64,000 bases of DNA, taken from positions 868,001 through 932,000 of the forward strand of contig CAWINY010000006.1 of NCBI GenBank assembly GCA_963837635.1, in the 5' to 3' direction. The stretch's first letter is position 1, and the number at the start of each line of letters is the position of its first letter. This DNA comes from CAWINY01 sp963837635. GTDB taxonomy: Bacteria > Acidobacteriota > Terriglobia > Terriglobales > Acidobacteriaceae. Shown here in pieces: positions 27,654 through 37,729 of this stretch. The position numbers were made by a program, and so were the translations under genes. The notes beneath the pieces were generated by a model, which saw nothing but the letters and a program-made list of their open reading frames with translations, was not told the origin of the DNA and searched no databases.

Positions 27654-28178
27654 ATGAAACGCGAATTCAGCTCGCTTACTCCTCAGGAAGCCTTGCACGT
27701 CGCCATCTTTGTGGAAGAGCGTAACGCCTCGTTGTATGAGCAGTTCGCGTCACTTTTTGCCCAGTTCAAGGATGCGGAATCGTTCGAAATGGCCGCGGTC
27801 TTCTGGGACATGGCCGAAGAAGAGCGTACTCACAGCAGCCAGCTCCAGGACCGCTATCTCGAACGCTATGGCGAGCAGACCTGCTTGATCCAGGAGGATG
27901 AAGTCCGCGAGGTCATCGAGATGCCGCAGCTGGATAACCAGATCTTTGCCATTGCCAAGGCCAAGGTTACGCCGGTGCCGGCGCGCAATGCGCTGGGAAT
28001 TGCCTTGGCCGCCGAGGTTGCGGCGCAACGGTTTTATCGGCGGCTAGTCGAGATCACGCCCGATGCGGAGCTGCGCTCGTTTTACAAGGAGCTTGCTGTC
28101 TTCGAGAAGGAGCACACCCGCGATCTCGAACTGCGTCTCCATCTGGCGAATTCGAGCGGCCGAGGCGCGGACGCGTAG
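27654..28178 (+). CDS. Ferritin-like (rubrerythrin-type) protein
   Basis: A 174-residue all-helical protein with the paired ExxH-type di-iron pattern: helix 1 EALHVAIFVEERNASLYEQF, helix 2 FWDMAEEERTHSSQLQDRYL, helix 3 GIALAAEVAAQRFYRRLVEI and helix 4 FYKELAVFEKEHTRDLELRL. There is no rubredoxin domain. Such proteins usually handle iron or peroxide; the exact reaction is not determined. It is monocistronic and convergent with the Mce-family gene. Confidence 0.8.
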   Translation: MKREFSSLTPQEALHVAIFVEERNASLYEQFASLFAQFKDAESFEMAAVFWDMAEEERTHSSQLQDRYLERYGEQTCLIQEDEVREVIEMPQLDNQIFAIAKAKVTPVPARNALGIALAAEVAAQRFYRRLVEITPDAELRSFYKELAVFEKEHTRDLELRLHLANSSGRGADA

Positions 28179-28242
28179 GTCCTCCCCGATTCTGGAAAAA
28201 ACCTTGAACCTCAAGCGGTGCGTTGCGAGTTGAGAGCTGATC

Positions 28243-29415
28243 TCAGAACACACGGAAATGAATGGTGAGGTACTTCTTCGGGTTTTCGCGGATGGCTTGG
28301 ATCAGCGAGCGCGTCTCGACCAGTAAGTTGTTGCTGTTGTTGTAAAGCGAAGGGTCATTAAAGAAGCGGCCCGCCGTGCCCTCCCCGCTCGCCATCTTGT
28401 CGGTTAGCAGCGAGAGTTTGGTGATGGTGTTGTCCAGTTTGCGGGCGAACTCCTCGTCGCTGGCGAACTTGCCCAGCGCCCCCTTGCCGGCGTTGATATT
28501 GGCCATCATCTGATTGGCCTCGCTGATGGTCCGGTTGGCATTGTTGTAGAGCGAGGGGTCCTGGATGAACTTGCCGACCGTCCCCTGGCCTGAGTTGATC
28601 TGGTCGATGACGCCGCTCAGGTTGTCGACCGCCCGATTCGCCTTGACGTAGAGCTCGTCGCTCATCACCAGTTTGCCGATGCTGCCCTTGCCGCGGCTGA
28701 TGGCGGACACCATCGTTTGCACCTCGTTGACCGAGCTGTTCAGGTTGCGGTAGAGGGTGTCGTCGTAGATCAGTTTGCCGATGGATCCCTGACCGCTTTC
28801 GACGAACGACACGATGTGATCCATGCGGCGCAGCAGCACATCCAGGTTCTGCAAGCTACCCTGGCCGGCACGGACGACGTCCTGGATGTCGGGTGTTTCC
28901 TTGGTTCGCAACTCATCGTTGTTTTCCGCCGGCCCCCCCTTGGCCAGCGTGCTGTCGATATCGACGAAGGCCTCGCCCAGCACCCCCGCGGTCGCCAGCG
29001 TCGCCGTCGAGTCCTTGCGCAGGAAATCCCGGTATTTCGTGTTCACCCTCATGGTCACTTCGACCGGGGTAGGCTTGCGCTCGGGCACCACGTGGATCCG
29101 CTTGACGTTGCCAATGTCCACACCCTGCAGCCGCACCGGGGCGCCCACGCGCAGTCCGCCAGCGTTGTCAAAATAGGTGCGCAGGAAGATTTTCTTGGTG
29201 AACGGACCGGCGGAGCCGGACATTAGGAAGACGAGGACCGCCAGGGTAATGCTGGCGAAGATGACGGTCAGGCCCACTCGAAGCTGAGCCCATCTGAGCT
29301 GACGCTGACTCGGCAAATCTCCCTCATCCTGAAGTTTCAGTGACTTGTCGCTAAGACACCGGATAATAGCAGATGGTCCCGGCATTTGGCAGTGTTGAGT
29401 TGGCAACGGTTGCAA
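28243..29415 (-). CDS. MlaD/Mce-family lipid-transport protein with glycine-rich repeats
   Basis: One N-terminal membrane anchor (LRVGLTVIFASITLAVLVFL) leads to a single MCE domain (RTYFDNAGGLRVGAPVRLQG, LGEAFVDIDS), the fold of substrate-binding subunits of Mla/Mce phospholipid transporters. The C-terminal half has at least five repeats of about 35 residues of the form G-x-G-[ST]-x-G-[KR]-[LF], for example SGQGSIGKLIYDD, GKGSIGKLVMSDE and SGQGTVGKFIQDPS. The conserved protein begins around 29316; the ATG at 29415 adds about 30 residues of doubtful reality and a TTG at 29316 is an alternative. No MlaE or MlaF partner is adjacent. Confidence 0.85.
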   Translation of the reverse strand: MQPLPTQHCQMPGPSAIIRCLSDKSLKLQDEGDLPSQRQLRWAQLRVGLTVIFASITLAVLVFLMSGSAGPFTKKIFLRTYFDNAGGLRVGAPVRLQGVDIGNVKRIHVVPERKPTPVEVTMRVNTKYRDFLRKDSTATLATAGVLGEAFVDIDSTLAKGGPAENNDELRTKETPDIQDVVRAGQGSLQNLDVLLRRMDHIVSFVESGQGSIGKLIYDDTLYRNLNSSVNEVQTMVSAISRGKGSIGKLVMSDELYVKANRAVDNLSGVIDQINSGQGTVGKFIQDPSLYNNANRTISEANQMMANINAGKGALGKFASDEEFARKLDNTITKLSLLTDKMASGEGTAGRFFNDPSLYNNSNNLLVETRSLIQAIRENPKKYLTIHFRVF

Positions 29416-29443
29416 GACAGAAGTGAGCGGAGTATTTCACGAG

Positions 29444-29539
29444 AATCGCGATTGGCTTTTGGCGATTGACTATTGGCTAGAATCCAAACCGTCGCGAGAT
29501 CCAAAGCCAAAAGCCAAGAGCCAAAAGCCAATCGCGATT
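29444..29539. repeat. Perfect 20 bp inverted repeat
   Basis: AATCGCGATTGGCTTTTGGC (29444-29463) is exactly inverted at 29520-29539, with further GCCAAAAGCCAA words between. It is in the 377 bp spacer upstream of the penicillin-binding gene; nothing else gene-like was seen there. Confidence 0.75.
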
Positions 29540-29792
29540 TTGACTAGTACGCCTCGTCAACCATAAATTCCAGGGTGGAGGTTACGAAAGATTCCCGCGC
29601 AACTCTGAGGTAAGTAGCTGCATCCCCACTTAGGAGTGTTGAGGTAGTGACATGAGGTGTTTTTCCAGTTGAAAGTCACAGTCCGGCTCACTTAGGATGA
29701 CGACCACGGACACCTCGAAAAGCCCGCTGTTCATGCGGTTCCGGTGAAACAGGGCACAGCGGGGCTCCGGCAGATTTAGGGGTCACTGGTCC

Positions 29793-31004
29793 ATGAAAAA
29801 AGCCCGCGCCATCTTCGTCCTCGTGGTTATCGTCACCTTGTCGGCGGCGTTCTCGCTGGCTGCCAGTATCTCCTCGAGGTCCATCCGCAAGTTTTCTTCC
29901 CGGAGGGCGCAGATCACGGAGAATCCGCGGGCCACCCGGAAGATGAGCCGTATGAGGCACAGCACCCGTCTGGTGCGCACGCGCGTGACCGTGCACAGCC
30001 GTCGCCGGAGTCACTTCACGGGCGAGCGCTTCTATGCCAGTTCGTTCGCCAAGAACGACCTGATGGCGGGCGATGTGACCGCCGGCGAAGATCCGGTGGT
30101 TCGCCAAGCCGCGATCGACGCTCTGGGCGATATGAACGGCACCATCGTGGCCATCGACCCGAACACGGGCCGTGTCCTGGCGATGGTCAACCAAGCCTTG
30201 GCGCTGTCGGCGGGTGCGACTCCCTGCTCCACCATCAAGGTGCCCGTAGCTCTGGCGGCTCTGAGCGAGGGACTGATCACCAAGGACACCAAGGTCCGGC
30301 TTAGCGGACAGTGGGGCATGGACCTGACCACCGCCCTGGCCCACTCGAATAACGCCTACTTCGAGGCGCTGGGCCGCAAGCTCGGCTTCGACAAGTACAG
30401 CTACTACGCGCATCAGTTTGGCTTGGGCGAACTGGCCGGCTGGAATATCCCGGGCGAACATCTGGGCACATTCCCGTCCGAACCGTTAGCCGAGAAGCTG
30501 GGCGGGGTGGGCAAGATGTGCTCGTTCGGGGAGAGCATTTCCATGACGCCGCTCCAGTTGGGCGCGCTGATGTCGGCCGTGGCCAATGACGGCACACTCT
30601 ACTACCTGCAGCACCCCACCACACCGGAGCAGGTTGCACAGTTCGCACCCAAAGTGAAGCGGCATCTGGACATTGCCCCGTTGGTGCCGCAGATTGCCGC
30701 CGGCATGGACGGCGCAGTCCGCTATGGCACGGCCCGCAGGCTGCGCGGCAACTTCAGCGAAGAACAGGTGCTGGGCAAGACGGGCACATGCTCGAAAGAC
30801 GGCACCCGTTTCGGCTGGTTCGCCTCGTTTGCCAACACCCAGAATGGCCGCATCGTTGTGGTGGTCTTCCTGGAGGGCGGCCGCCCCACCTTCGGCCCCA
30901 AGGCCGCTGAACTGGCAGGCGTCATGTATCGCAACCTGTACGACCACAGTTTCTTCGTCAACAAAACCCTGGGGTCGATCCGCCCGGCCGGCGCGAACAA
31001 TTAG
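29793..31004 (+). CDS. Penicillin-binding transpeptidase domain protein
   Basis: A 403-residue exported serine D,D-transpeptidase or carboxypeptidase-like protein. After a signal/anchor segment (MKKARAIFVLVVIVTLSAAF) and a very Arg/Ser-rich linker, the catalytic domain shows SxxK in CSTIKVPVALAAL (about residue 148), SxN in LAHSNNAYFEALG (about 186) and KTGT in VLGKTGTCSKDG (about 329). All three active-site motifs are present. No transglycosylase or PBP-dimer domain is seen, so it is shorter than class A or B PBPs. It probably acts on peptidoglycan in the periplasm. Confidence 0.88.
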   Translation: MKKARAIFVLVVIVTLSAAFSLAASISSRSIRKFSSRRAQITENPRATRKMSRMRHSTRLVRTRVTVHSRRRSHFTGERFYASSFAKNDLMAGDVTAGEDPVVRQAAIDALGDMNGTIVAIDPNTGRVLAMVNQALALSAGATPCSTIKVPVALAALSEGLITKDTKVRLSGQWGMDLTTALAHSNNAYFEALGRKLGFDKYSYYAHQFGLGELAGWNIPGEHLGTFPSEPLAEKLGGVGKMCSFGESISMTPLQLGALMSAVANDGTLYYLQHPTTPEQVAQFAPKVKRHLDIAPLVPQIAAGMDGAVRYGTARRLRGNFSEEQVLGKTGTCSKDGTRFGWFASFANTQNGRIVVVVFLEGGRPTFGPKAAELAGVMYRNLYDHSFFVNKTLGSIRPAGANN

Positions 31005-31153
31005 GTTCAACCTCTCCTAAGAACGAGGGTGCCCCACATCTGCCAGGTTTTGGCCGGGTGCCCTAGGTTCGCGGAGCGAAGCGGAGCTAACCTGGGGATT
31101 CCTTCACCCAGGCACCCGCACCCACATCCCTTGAGCTAACTGAAGGCTGATGG

Positions 31154-31924
<771 letters not shown>

Positions 31925-31949
31925 GAACTCCGTTGGCGATTCTTTCAGT

Positions 31950-32052
31950 GTAGCGCCGGCGTCTCGCCGGCGGGCTCTTTCGGCGTATTCAATCAATGCG
32001 GCGAAGCTCCTGGCCTGCGAACGCGACCCGCCGGGCGAGACGCCGGCGCTAC
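31950..32052. repeat. Dispersed palindromic repeat, family A (two arms)
   Basis: GTAGCGCCGGCGTCTCGCCG at 31950 is inverted to end at 32052. It lies between the efflux adaptor and the ATPase genes, inside the presumed operon. It is the same unit as at 2037-2115. Confidence 0.8.
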
Positions 32053-32071
32053 ATCCTCAACCGCCTGACGC

Positions 32072-33436
32072 TTACGCCGGCTCTTCTTTCTTGGCCGGCG
32101 CATTGTCGATCTTCACGCTCGCGCCGGGCCGCAGGGTGCGCAGAATCTTGTAACTGCCGGTAATGATCTCATCCCCCTGCTTCAACCCGGTCAACACTTC
32201 GATGTCGGTGGTACCGGCGATGCCGGTTTCCACCGGCACGAATTCAGCCTTCCGGTTACGAACCACGAACACGCCCTGGATCTCCTTGTTGTCCCCGCCT
32301 TTGGATTCCACCGTCGGGGCAGCCGAATCACCTGCTGGCCTGAGGTCCTTCTGGTCGCGCACGGCGAGCGCCTGAATCGGGATCACCAGGGTGCTGTTGC
32401 GGGTAGCCGTCGTGACCTTGGCGGTGCAGGAGATGCCTGGCCGCAGGTTCTCCGGCGGATCCTGCAGCGTGACTACCACCTTGAAATCCTTGGCTTCCTG
32501 ACTGGAGGTGGTGGACTGCGAAGTGGAGACCCCGGTGGAGCGTATGACGGCATTGTTGCCGATCTCCGTGACCATGCCCTTGAACGTCTTGTTGGGGATG
32601 GCGTCGATCGTGACCTCCGCCTGCTGTCCGTTCTGAATGTTCACGATATCGGTCTCGTCCGCCATCACTTCAGCAGTGATGATGGACATGTCGGCGAGGG
32701 TCATCAGGGTGCTGCCTGGCGAGTTCTGGATGCCGATCACCACGGTTTCGCCTTCCCGGACCGGCAGGTTGGTGATCAGGCCATCGAAGGGCGCGGCGTA
32801 TTCCGTCTTGCTCAGCACGTCGTTGGAGCGGCGCAGATTGGCTTCCGTCTGGGTAATCCGCTGATTGGCCGAGGCAAGTTGCGCCTTGGCCTGCGCCAGC
32901 GCTGCCTGGGCCTGGTTCAAGCCGGCGGCAGCGCCATCGTAAGCTGCCTGTTTGATGTCGTAATCGGATTTCGCGATCAGCTGTTGCTGGTACAGGGCTT
33001 CGGCGCGGTCGTAATCGAGTTTCGCGTGTTCGTAGTCGGCTTGCGCATGCTTCAAACTAGCCACCGCCGTGTTGACGGCGGCGTCGGCGGCAATGGCATC
33101 CGTGCGTGACGCCTGCAACGACGCCCGGGTGGCCGCCACGTCCGCTTCGGGCTGAACATTTTCGATTTGGGCCAGCAGTTGGCCCCGCTTTACCCTGTCG
33201 CCCTCCCTAACGTAGAGGTGCGTGATCTTGCCAAAGGCATTGGCTCCGATGTTGACGTAGGTCTTCGGCTTGATCTCACCGGAAGCGGTGACAATCGCGC
33301 TCAGCTCCTGCCGTCTCACCGCGCCCGTCTGCACGACCACCACATTGCGGCGGCTCTGCTCGATGGTGAAGCCGAGGATCGCAAGCAGCACGATCACCAC
33401 GCCGATGCTGATCAGTACCTTTTTCCCAGTCGTCAT
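32072..33436 (-). CDS. Efflux periplasmic adaptor (MacA/HlyD family)
   Basis: A 454-residue membrane-fusion protein. One N-terminal membrane anchor (VLISIGVVIVLLAILGFTI) is followed by a split lipoyl/barrel-sandwich domain, an unusually Ala/Gln-rich coiled-coil hairpin (NQAQAALAQAKAQLASANQR and surroundings), beta-barrel and membrane-proximal domains. The repeated AxLxxAQADYEHAK pattern is typical of MacA-like adaptors pairing with an ABC ATPase, which follows on the same strand. The permease that would complete a MacAB pump is not in the window. Confidence 0.88.
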   Translation of the reverse strand: MTTGKKVLISIGVVIVLLAILGFTIEQSRRNVVVVQTGAVRRQELSAIVTASGEIKPKTYVNIGANAFGKITHLYVREGDRVKRGQLLAQIENVQPEADVAATRASLQASRTDAIAADAAVNTAVASLKHAQADYEHAKLDYDRAEALYQQQLIAKSDYDIKQAAYDGAAAGLNQAQAALAQAKAQLASANQRITQTEANLRRSNDVLSKTEYAAPFDGLITNLPVREGETVVIGIQNSPGSTLMTLADMSIITAEVMADETDIVNIQNGQQAEVTIDAIPNKTFKGMVTEIGNNAVIRSTGVSTSQSTTSSQEAKDFKVVVTLQDPPENLRPGISCTAKVTTATRNSTLVIPIQALAVRDQKDLRPAGDSAAPTVESKGGDNKEIQGVFVVRNRKAEFVPVETGIAGTTDIEVLTGLKQGDEIITGSYKILRTLRPGASVKIDNAPAKKEEPA

Positions 33437-33582
33437 GAATCCTCAGCCGTGTCCCGCTCAATTTCGTACATGCGCGCAAACTCGACAAGTTCTGCGTTCG
33501 AGCCAGAAGAATGAAAAAACTACAGTAAATTATACGGGGGAAACCGTTTCCCTTCACCGCGGCAGAGGAAGCGGAAGAGAGA

Positions 33583-33660
33583 ATCCAACGCGAAGGCACG
33601 AAGGCGCGAAGGAATCTCAAAGCTCATTTCTGCTTCGCGCCTTAGCGCCTTCGCGTTGAA
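33583..33660. repeat. Inverted repeat, family D
   Basis: AACGCGAAGGCACGAAGGCG is inverted as CGCGCCTTAGCGCCTTCGCG around 33632-33657. The same CGAAGGCGCGAAG / CTTCGCGCCTTAGCG unit is at 39291-39417 and 50830-50941. Apart from this repeat, the 542 bp between 33437 and 33978 shows no gene. Confidence 0.7.
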
Positions 33661-33978
33661 AGCGTTGTGTTTGCCTCTGAGCCCTCTGGGTTGAAAGGAG
33701 CCCAGTCGTTGGGAACAACCGCAAGATCCTGCGACGGGGGCGCCAGCGGAGTCTCGCGAAAGGCGCAAAGATTCTGAATTACAGCACTGCCGTGCTCTGA
33801 AATCAGCCCCCAGGAGTGGGATTGCTGCTTGGGTTCCTGGAACTTCGGGCAACAGTTATTCACTTGCGGAAATCTGAAACAAGTAACTGGCTTGCCCGGG
33901 GACGGCAATCTTGCCTTCACCCTGGTAAGGTCCTAGAATCGAGGCGCCTAGTTCGCCGACATTTCCTGGGATGTTTTT

Positions 33979-35715
33979 ATGCCTACCCGAAATTGGTTGC
34001 TGATCACGGTTGTCTCCCTGTTGTTGCCGCTGGCATTCGCATTGGCACAAGATAAAGATAAGCCGCAGGACAAGTCGGGTGAAACTCCAGCCACGGCGAC
34101 GGTGGATTCCTCCAAGACCAGCCAGGAGCAGACCGCCAACCCGCTCCAGCGGCCGCTTTCCGACAAAGAGAAGAAGGAGCGCGCCAAAGCGCTCAAGAAA
34201 GAACTGAGCCGCACCTATAAGAAATGGCTGGACGAGGACGTCCAATACATCATTAGCGATCAAGAGAAGACGACATTTTTCCAGCTATCGAATGACGAAG
34301 AGCGGGACAACTTCATCGAGCAATTCTGGCAGCGCCGCAACCCCGATCCGGATAGCGCGGAAAACGCCTACAAAGAAGAACACTACCGGCGCATCGCTTA
34401 CGCTAACGAGCATTTCGCCGCCGGGATTCCGGGCTGGAAGACAGACCGCGGCCGCATGTATATCATGCATGGCGCTCCCGACCAGATCGAGTCCCATCCC
34501 AGCGGCGGCACCTATGAACGGCCCCCGGAAGAGGGCGGCGGCACCACCAGCACCTATCCGTTCGAGGATTGGCGCTACCGCAATATCGAAGGCATTGGCC
34601 AGGAAGTCATCATCGAATTTGTGGACACGTGCATGTGCGGCGACTATCACATGACCTTGGACCGCGGCGAAAAGGATGCCCTGCTGCACGTGCCCGGCGC
34701 CGGCCTGACCCAGTACGAGGAGATGGGTCTAGCCAGCAAGGCGAGCCGCGTCGGGGGCATGGAAACGCTGGGCGCCGGCCCCTACTCCGGGATGAATGCT
34801 TCGAAGGAATTCGACCGACTGGAGCAGTACGCGAAGCTGAATGCCCCGCCGCCGGTGAAGTTCAAGGATCTCGAGGAAGTGGTCACGCACAAGATCAGCA
34901 TGAACCTGATGCCCTTCGTGGTGCACATGGATTTCGTCAAACTCACCTCGGACACGGTGCTGGTTCCGGTCACGTTGCAGGTGAAGAATCGGGACATCAC
35001 CTTCACGAATAAAGACGGCGTGCAGCGCGGAGTGGTGAATATCTTCGGCCGCGTGACCAGCATCGGCGGCCGGGTGGTGCAGACCTTCGAGGATACGGTA
35101 CAGGTGGATATTCCCGCCGAACTGCTGGAGAAGTCCCTGGACCATGCCTCCGTGTACTGGAAGGCATTGCCGCTGCGCTCCGGGCGATATCGCATCGACT
35201 TGGTGGTGAAGGATGTAAACGGCGACCGCGTGGGCACCTGGAGCAAGGGCATTCAGGTTCCCGAGTTCGAGGAAGACAAGCTGGCGACCTCCTCTCTCAT
35301 CCTGGCCGACGACCTGGAAAAGGTCGCCGCCAAGAATGTAGGCGCGGGGCAGTTCGTGATTGGCATGACCAAGGTGCGTCCGCGAGTGGAACCGGCGGAT
35401 GGCAAGCCGGCCAAATTCCAGCGCAATCAGAAGATCGGCTTCTGGATGCAGGTGTACAACCTTGGAGTCGACAAGAAGACCAATAAACCCCAAGCAACGG
35501 TGGAATACGACGTAATCAACGCCGTCAGTCACAAACCGGTGCTTTCCGCGATAGAATCGACCGATACGATGGGAAACGTTGGCGACCAGCTCACGCTGGA
35601 GAAGATGATGCCGCTGGCCAGCCTTGAGCCCGGCATGTATCAGGTGACGATCAAGGTGGATGACAAGCTGTCGAAGCAAACCATTGCGCCGACGGCTCAG
35701 TTTAGCGTGGAGTAG
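33979..35715 (+). CDS. GWxTD domain-containing exported protein
   Basis: A 578-residue protein with a signal peptide (LLITVVSLLLPLAFALAQ). The GWxTD domain occupies about residues 80-230: FIEQFWQRRNPDPDSAENAY, then PGWKTDRGRMYIMHGAPDQI, then FEDWRYRNIEGIG. The C-terminal half is beta-rich with no recognised catalytic motif. GWxTD proteins are frequent in Acidobacteriota and other Gram-negative phyla, but their role is not established. It is 29 bp upstream of an outer-membrane protein gene on the same strand, so the two may form one envelope unit. Confidence 0.88.
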   Translation: MPTRNWLLITVVSLLLPLAFALAQDKDKPQDKSGETPATATVDSSKTSQEQTANPLQRPLSDKEKKERAKALKKELSRTYKKWLDEDVQYIISDQEKTTFFQLSNDEERDNFIEQFWQRRNPDPDSAENAYKEEHYRRIAYANEHFAAGIPGWKTDRGRMYIMHGAPDQIESHPSGGTYERPPEEGGGTTSTYPFEDWRYRNIEGIGQEVIIEFVDTCMCGDYHMTLDRGEKDALLHVPGAGLTQYEEMGLASKASRVGGMETLGAGPYSGMNASKEFDRLEQYAKLNAPPPVKFKDLEEVVTHKISMNLMPFVVHMDFVKLTSDTVLVPVTLQVKNRDITFTNKDGVQRGVVNIFGRVTSIGGRVVQTFEDTVQVDIPAELLEKSLDHASVYWKALPLRSGRYRIDLVVKDVNGDRVGTWSKGIQVPEFEEDKLATSSLILADDLEKVAAKNVGAGQFVIGMTKVRPRVEPADGKPAKFQRNQKIGFWMQVYNLGVDKKTNKPQATVEYDVINAVSHKPVLSAIESTDTMGNVGDQLTLEKMMPLASLEPGMYQVTIKVDDKLSKQTIAPTAQFSVE

Positions 35716-35744
35716 GGAGCAGTCCGTAGCCACTGGGAGGGGAT

Positions 35745-37442
35745 ATGGCTAGAAAACTCGGATGGCTCTTGCTGCTGTGTCTTTTGGCGCTCCGGGCGTC
35801 GGCGGCCAATCTAGCGGCCTCCATCTCCGGAGTAGTGACCAACTCCGCCGGGGTGCCGCAGATGGGCGCGGCGGTGGAGATGCTTGACTCGACAGCGATT
35901 CCGGCGGCTTTGGCTTTCACCGACGCGAATGGACGCTATAGCCTATCCCAGCTTGCCGCCGGCTTGTATCGCATCCAGGTTAGCGCGCCGTCATTTCTGC
36001 CCTCCACCGGTGAGAACGTCAGCCTGAGGGCTGGGGCGAATCTGGTCCTCAACGTCACTCTGAATACCTTGACGGAAGCCGTGCAGGCAATGCCGATCCG
36101 CCGGCGCGGCCCCGACGACGATGACGGCTGGAAGTGGAATTTGCGCAACATGGCCAACCGTCCGCTCCTCAGGGTGTTGGACGATGATGCTGCGCTCGCC
36201 ACGGCTTCCAAGAAGAAAGAAACCAATCCTGAGCGAGCACTGAAGACCAGCATCGCTTTCCTTGCCGGCTCCGAAGCGGAGGGCTATGGCGGCACAGGGG
36301 ACACCGCCTTTAGCATGGAGAAGCCGCTATTCACCGCGAGCACGCTGGCCTTCAATGGCAACGTGAATTACGGCGCCGGTTCTCCGGCTGCATTCCTGCG
36401 TGCCAGCTACTCTCAGCGCCACGCCGACGGCTCGGAATCGAACATCACCGTCATTGGGCAACGCTTCGCCACCCCGGGACTCGGCATGCGCAATGCCGCG
36501 CTGCAGGCGCTTTCTGTCGCGCTGGCCGAAAGTTTTAACCTTGCGGACTTCATCGATCTACGGGCCGGTACGGAATTGCAGGCGGTGCAATTCATGGACA
36601 TGGTCAGTGCCTTGCGTCCGTTTGGAGAGGCAGACATTCATCTCGGGCCGAACACGGTTCTCCGATACAGTTACGCCTCCTCCCGGCCCAACCTCCGAGC
36701 GGCGAAGGGCTTCGATTGGGCTCCCCCGGATCTCAGCGAGAGCAGTCCGCGCGTCGCGCTGAACAACTGGAGCCTGACCGTCGAGCACTCGCAGCATCAT
36801 GAGCTTTCCCTCTCCCAGCGGATCGGGAGCAACGCTTTTCAGCTGGCGTTGTATCGGGACATCGTCAGCAACCCGGCCCTTACCGGAGTTGGTATCACTC
36901 CCGAAGGTGGCAATTACCTTCCGGATGTTTACACCGGGACCTTCAACTATCTCGGGCGCAGTTTCGACACCACGGGCATGCGCTTCGTGGCCCAGCGCAA
37001 GCTTGCCTCCGATCTCACCGCCACCATCGATTATTCTTACGGCGGAGTGTTGGAGGGCGGCGCGCCTTTCGGCTGGGATTGGAGCGATACGCCTGCCGCC
37101 ATGCGCGCCGTGCGCGCGCACAGTGTCGCGGCCAAGATGGCTGGTATGATCCCCGGCTGCGGGACTCACTGGATTGCTTCCTATCGCTGGACGAGCACCA
37201 ACGCGCTCACCCCGGTGGATTGGTTCAATGTATCTCCCGGCATGGCGGAGCCCTACCTCGCGGTATTCGTTCGCCAGCCAATCCCCGGCACCGGTTTCCT
37301 GCCCGGGCACATGGAGGCCATGGTCGACATCCGCAACCTGCTGGCCCAGGGATACATTCCTGTGGTTGGCCAGGACGGCCGCACACTTTACCTCGTCCAG
37401 GCCGCGCGTTCGGTGCGTGGGGGCCTGGCGTTTACCTTCTGA
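35745..37442 (+). CDS. Outer-membrane protein with carboxypeptidase-regulatory-like domain
   Basis: A 565-residue exported protein. A signal peptide (MARKLGWLLLLCLLALRASA) is followed by an Ig-like carboxypeptidase regulatory domain (ASISGVVTNSAGVPQMGAAV then YSLSQLAAGLYRIQVSAPS), an RRRGPDDDD linker, and a long beta-rich C-terminal part ending in Phe (GGLAFTF), as expected of a beta-barrel. No TonB plug domain is evident. It is very close to the GWxTD gene, which suggests a joint envelope role. Confidence 0.8.
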   Translation: MARKLGWLLLLCLLALRASAANLAASISGVVTNSAGVPQMGAAVEMLDSTAIPAALAFTDANGRYSLSQLAAGLYRIQVSAPSFLPSTGENVSLRAGANLVLNVTLNTLTEAVQAMPIRRRGPDDDDGWKWNLRNMANRPLLRVLDDDAALATASKKKETNPERALKTSIAFLAGSEAEGYGGTGDTAFSMEKPLFTASTLAFNGNVNYGAGSPAAFLRASYSQRHADGSESNITVIGQRFATPGLGMRNAALQALSVALAESFNLADFIDLRAGTELQAVQFMDMVSALRPFGEADIHLGPNTVLRYSYASSRPNLRAAKGFDWAPPDLSESSPRVALNNWSLTVEHSQHHELSLSQRIGSNAFQLALYRDIVSNPALTGVGITPEGGNYLPDVYTGTFNYLGRSFDTTGMRFVAQRKLASDLTATIDYSYGGVLEGGAPFGWDWSDTPAAMRAVRAHSVAAKMAGMIPGCGTHWIASYRWTSTNALTPVDWFNVSPGMAEPYLAVFVRQPIPGTGFLPGHMEAMVDIRNLLAQGYIPVVGQDGRTLYLVQAARSVRGGLAFTF

Positions 37443-37497
37443 TTAGTGAATTTAGTGGCAGTAAGCTGTCCCAGTGCCAATGGAGGGACTACAACGC

Positions 37498-37649
37498 TGT
37501 CATCCTGAGCGAGTCCGAGCGTAGCGAAGGCGAGTCGAAGGACCTTGCGGTTCTGTGAGCAAAAACACAAGGTGCTTCGACTCGCCGTATCGCGAAAAGC
37601 GCGCGATCCGTCTCGCTCAGCATGACAACGAAATCGCGGGGACAGCTCA
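37498..37649. repeat. Long dispersed repeat, family E (copy 1)
   Basis: A 150 bp palindromic element opening GCTGTCATCCTGAGCGAG and closing with TCTCGCTCAGCATGACAACG, with an inner hairpin of GCGAGTCGAAG and CTTCGACTCGC around AAAAACACAAGG. A second copy with the same order lies at 54449-54606. No coding sequence inside. Confidence 0.8.
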
Positions 37650-37729
37650 CTACCAGGGTGCATCACGGCTTTGCCCGCATCGGGCTGATGCCTGTTTGGC
37701 CCTGGCCATGAGTCTCGAATCACTACTAC

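Noticed and set aside
29540..29792. Cyclic-di-GMP or other riboswitch upstream of the penicillin-binding gene
   Set aside because: Only weak word matches; no conserved core could be aligned by eye.
31925..31996. Longer start for the LolD-like ATPase at 31996
   Set aside because: It would translate a family A palindrome; the ATG at 31924 begins a normal ATPase.
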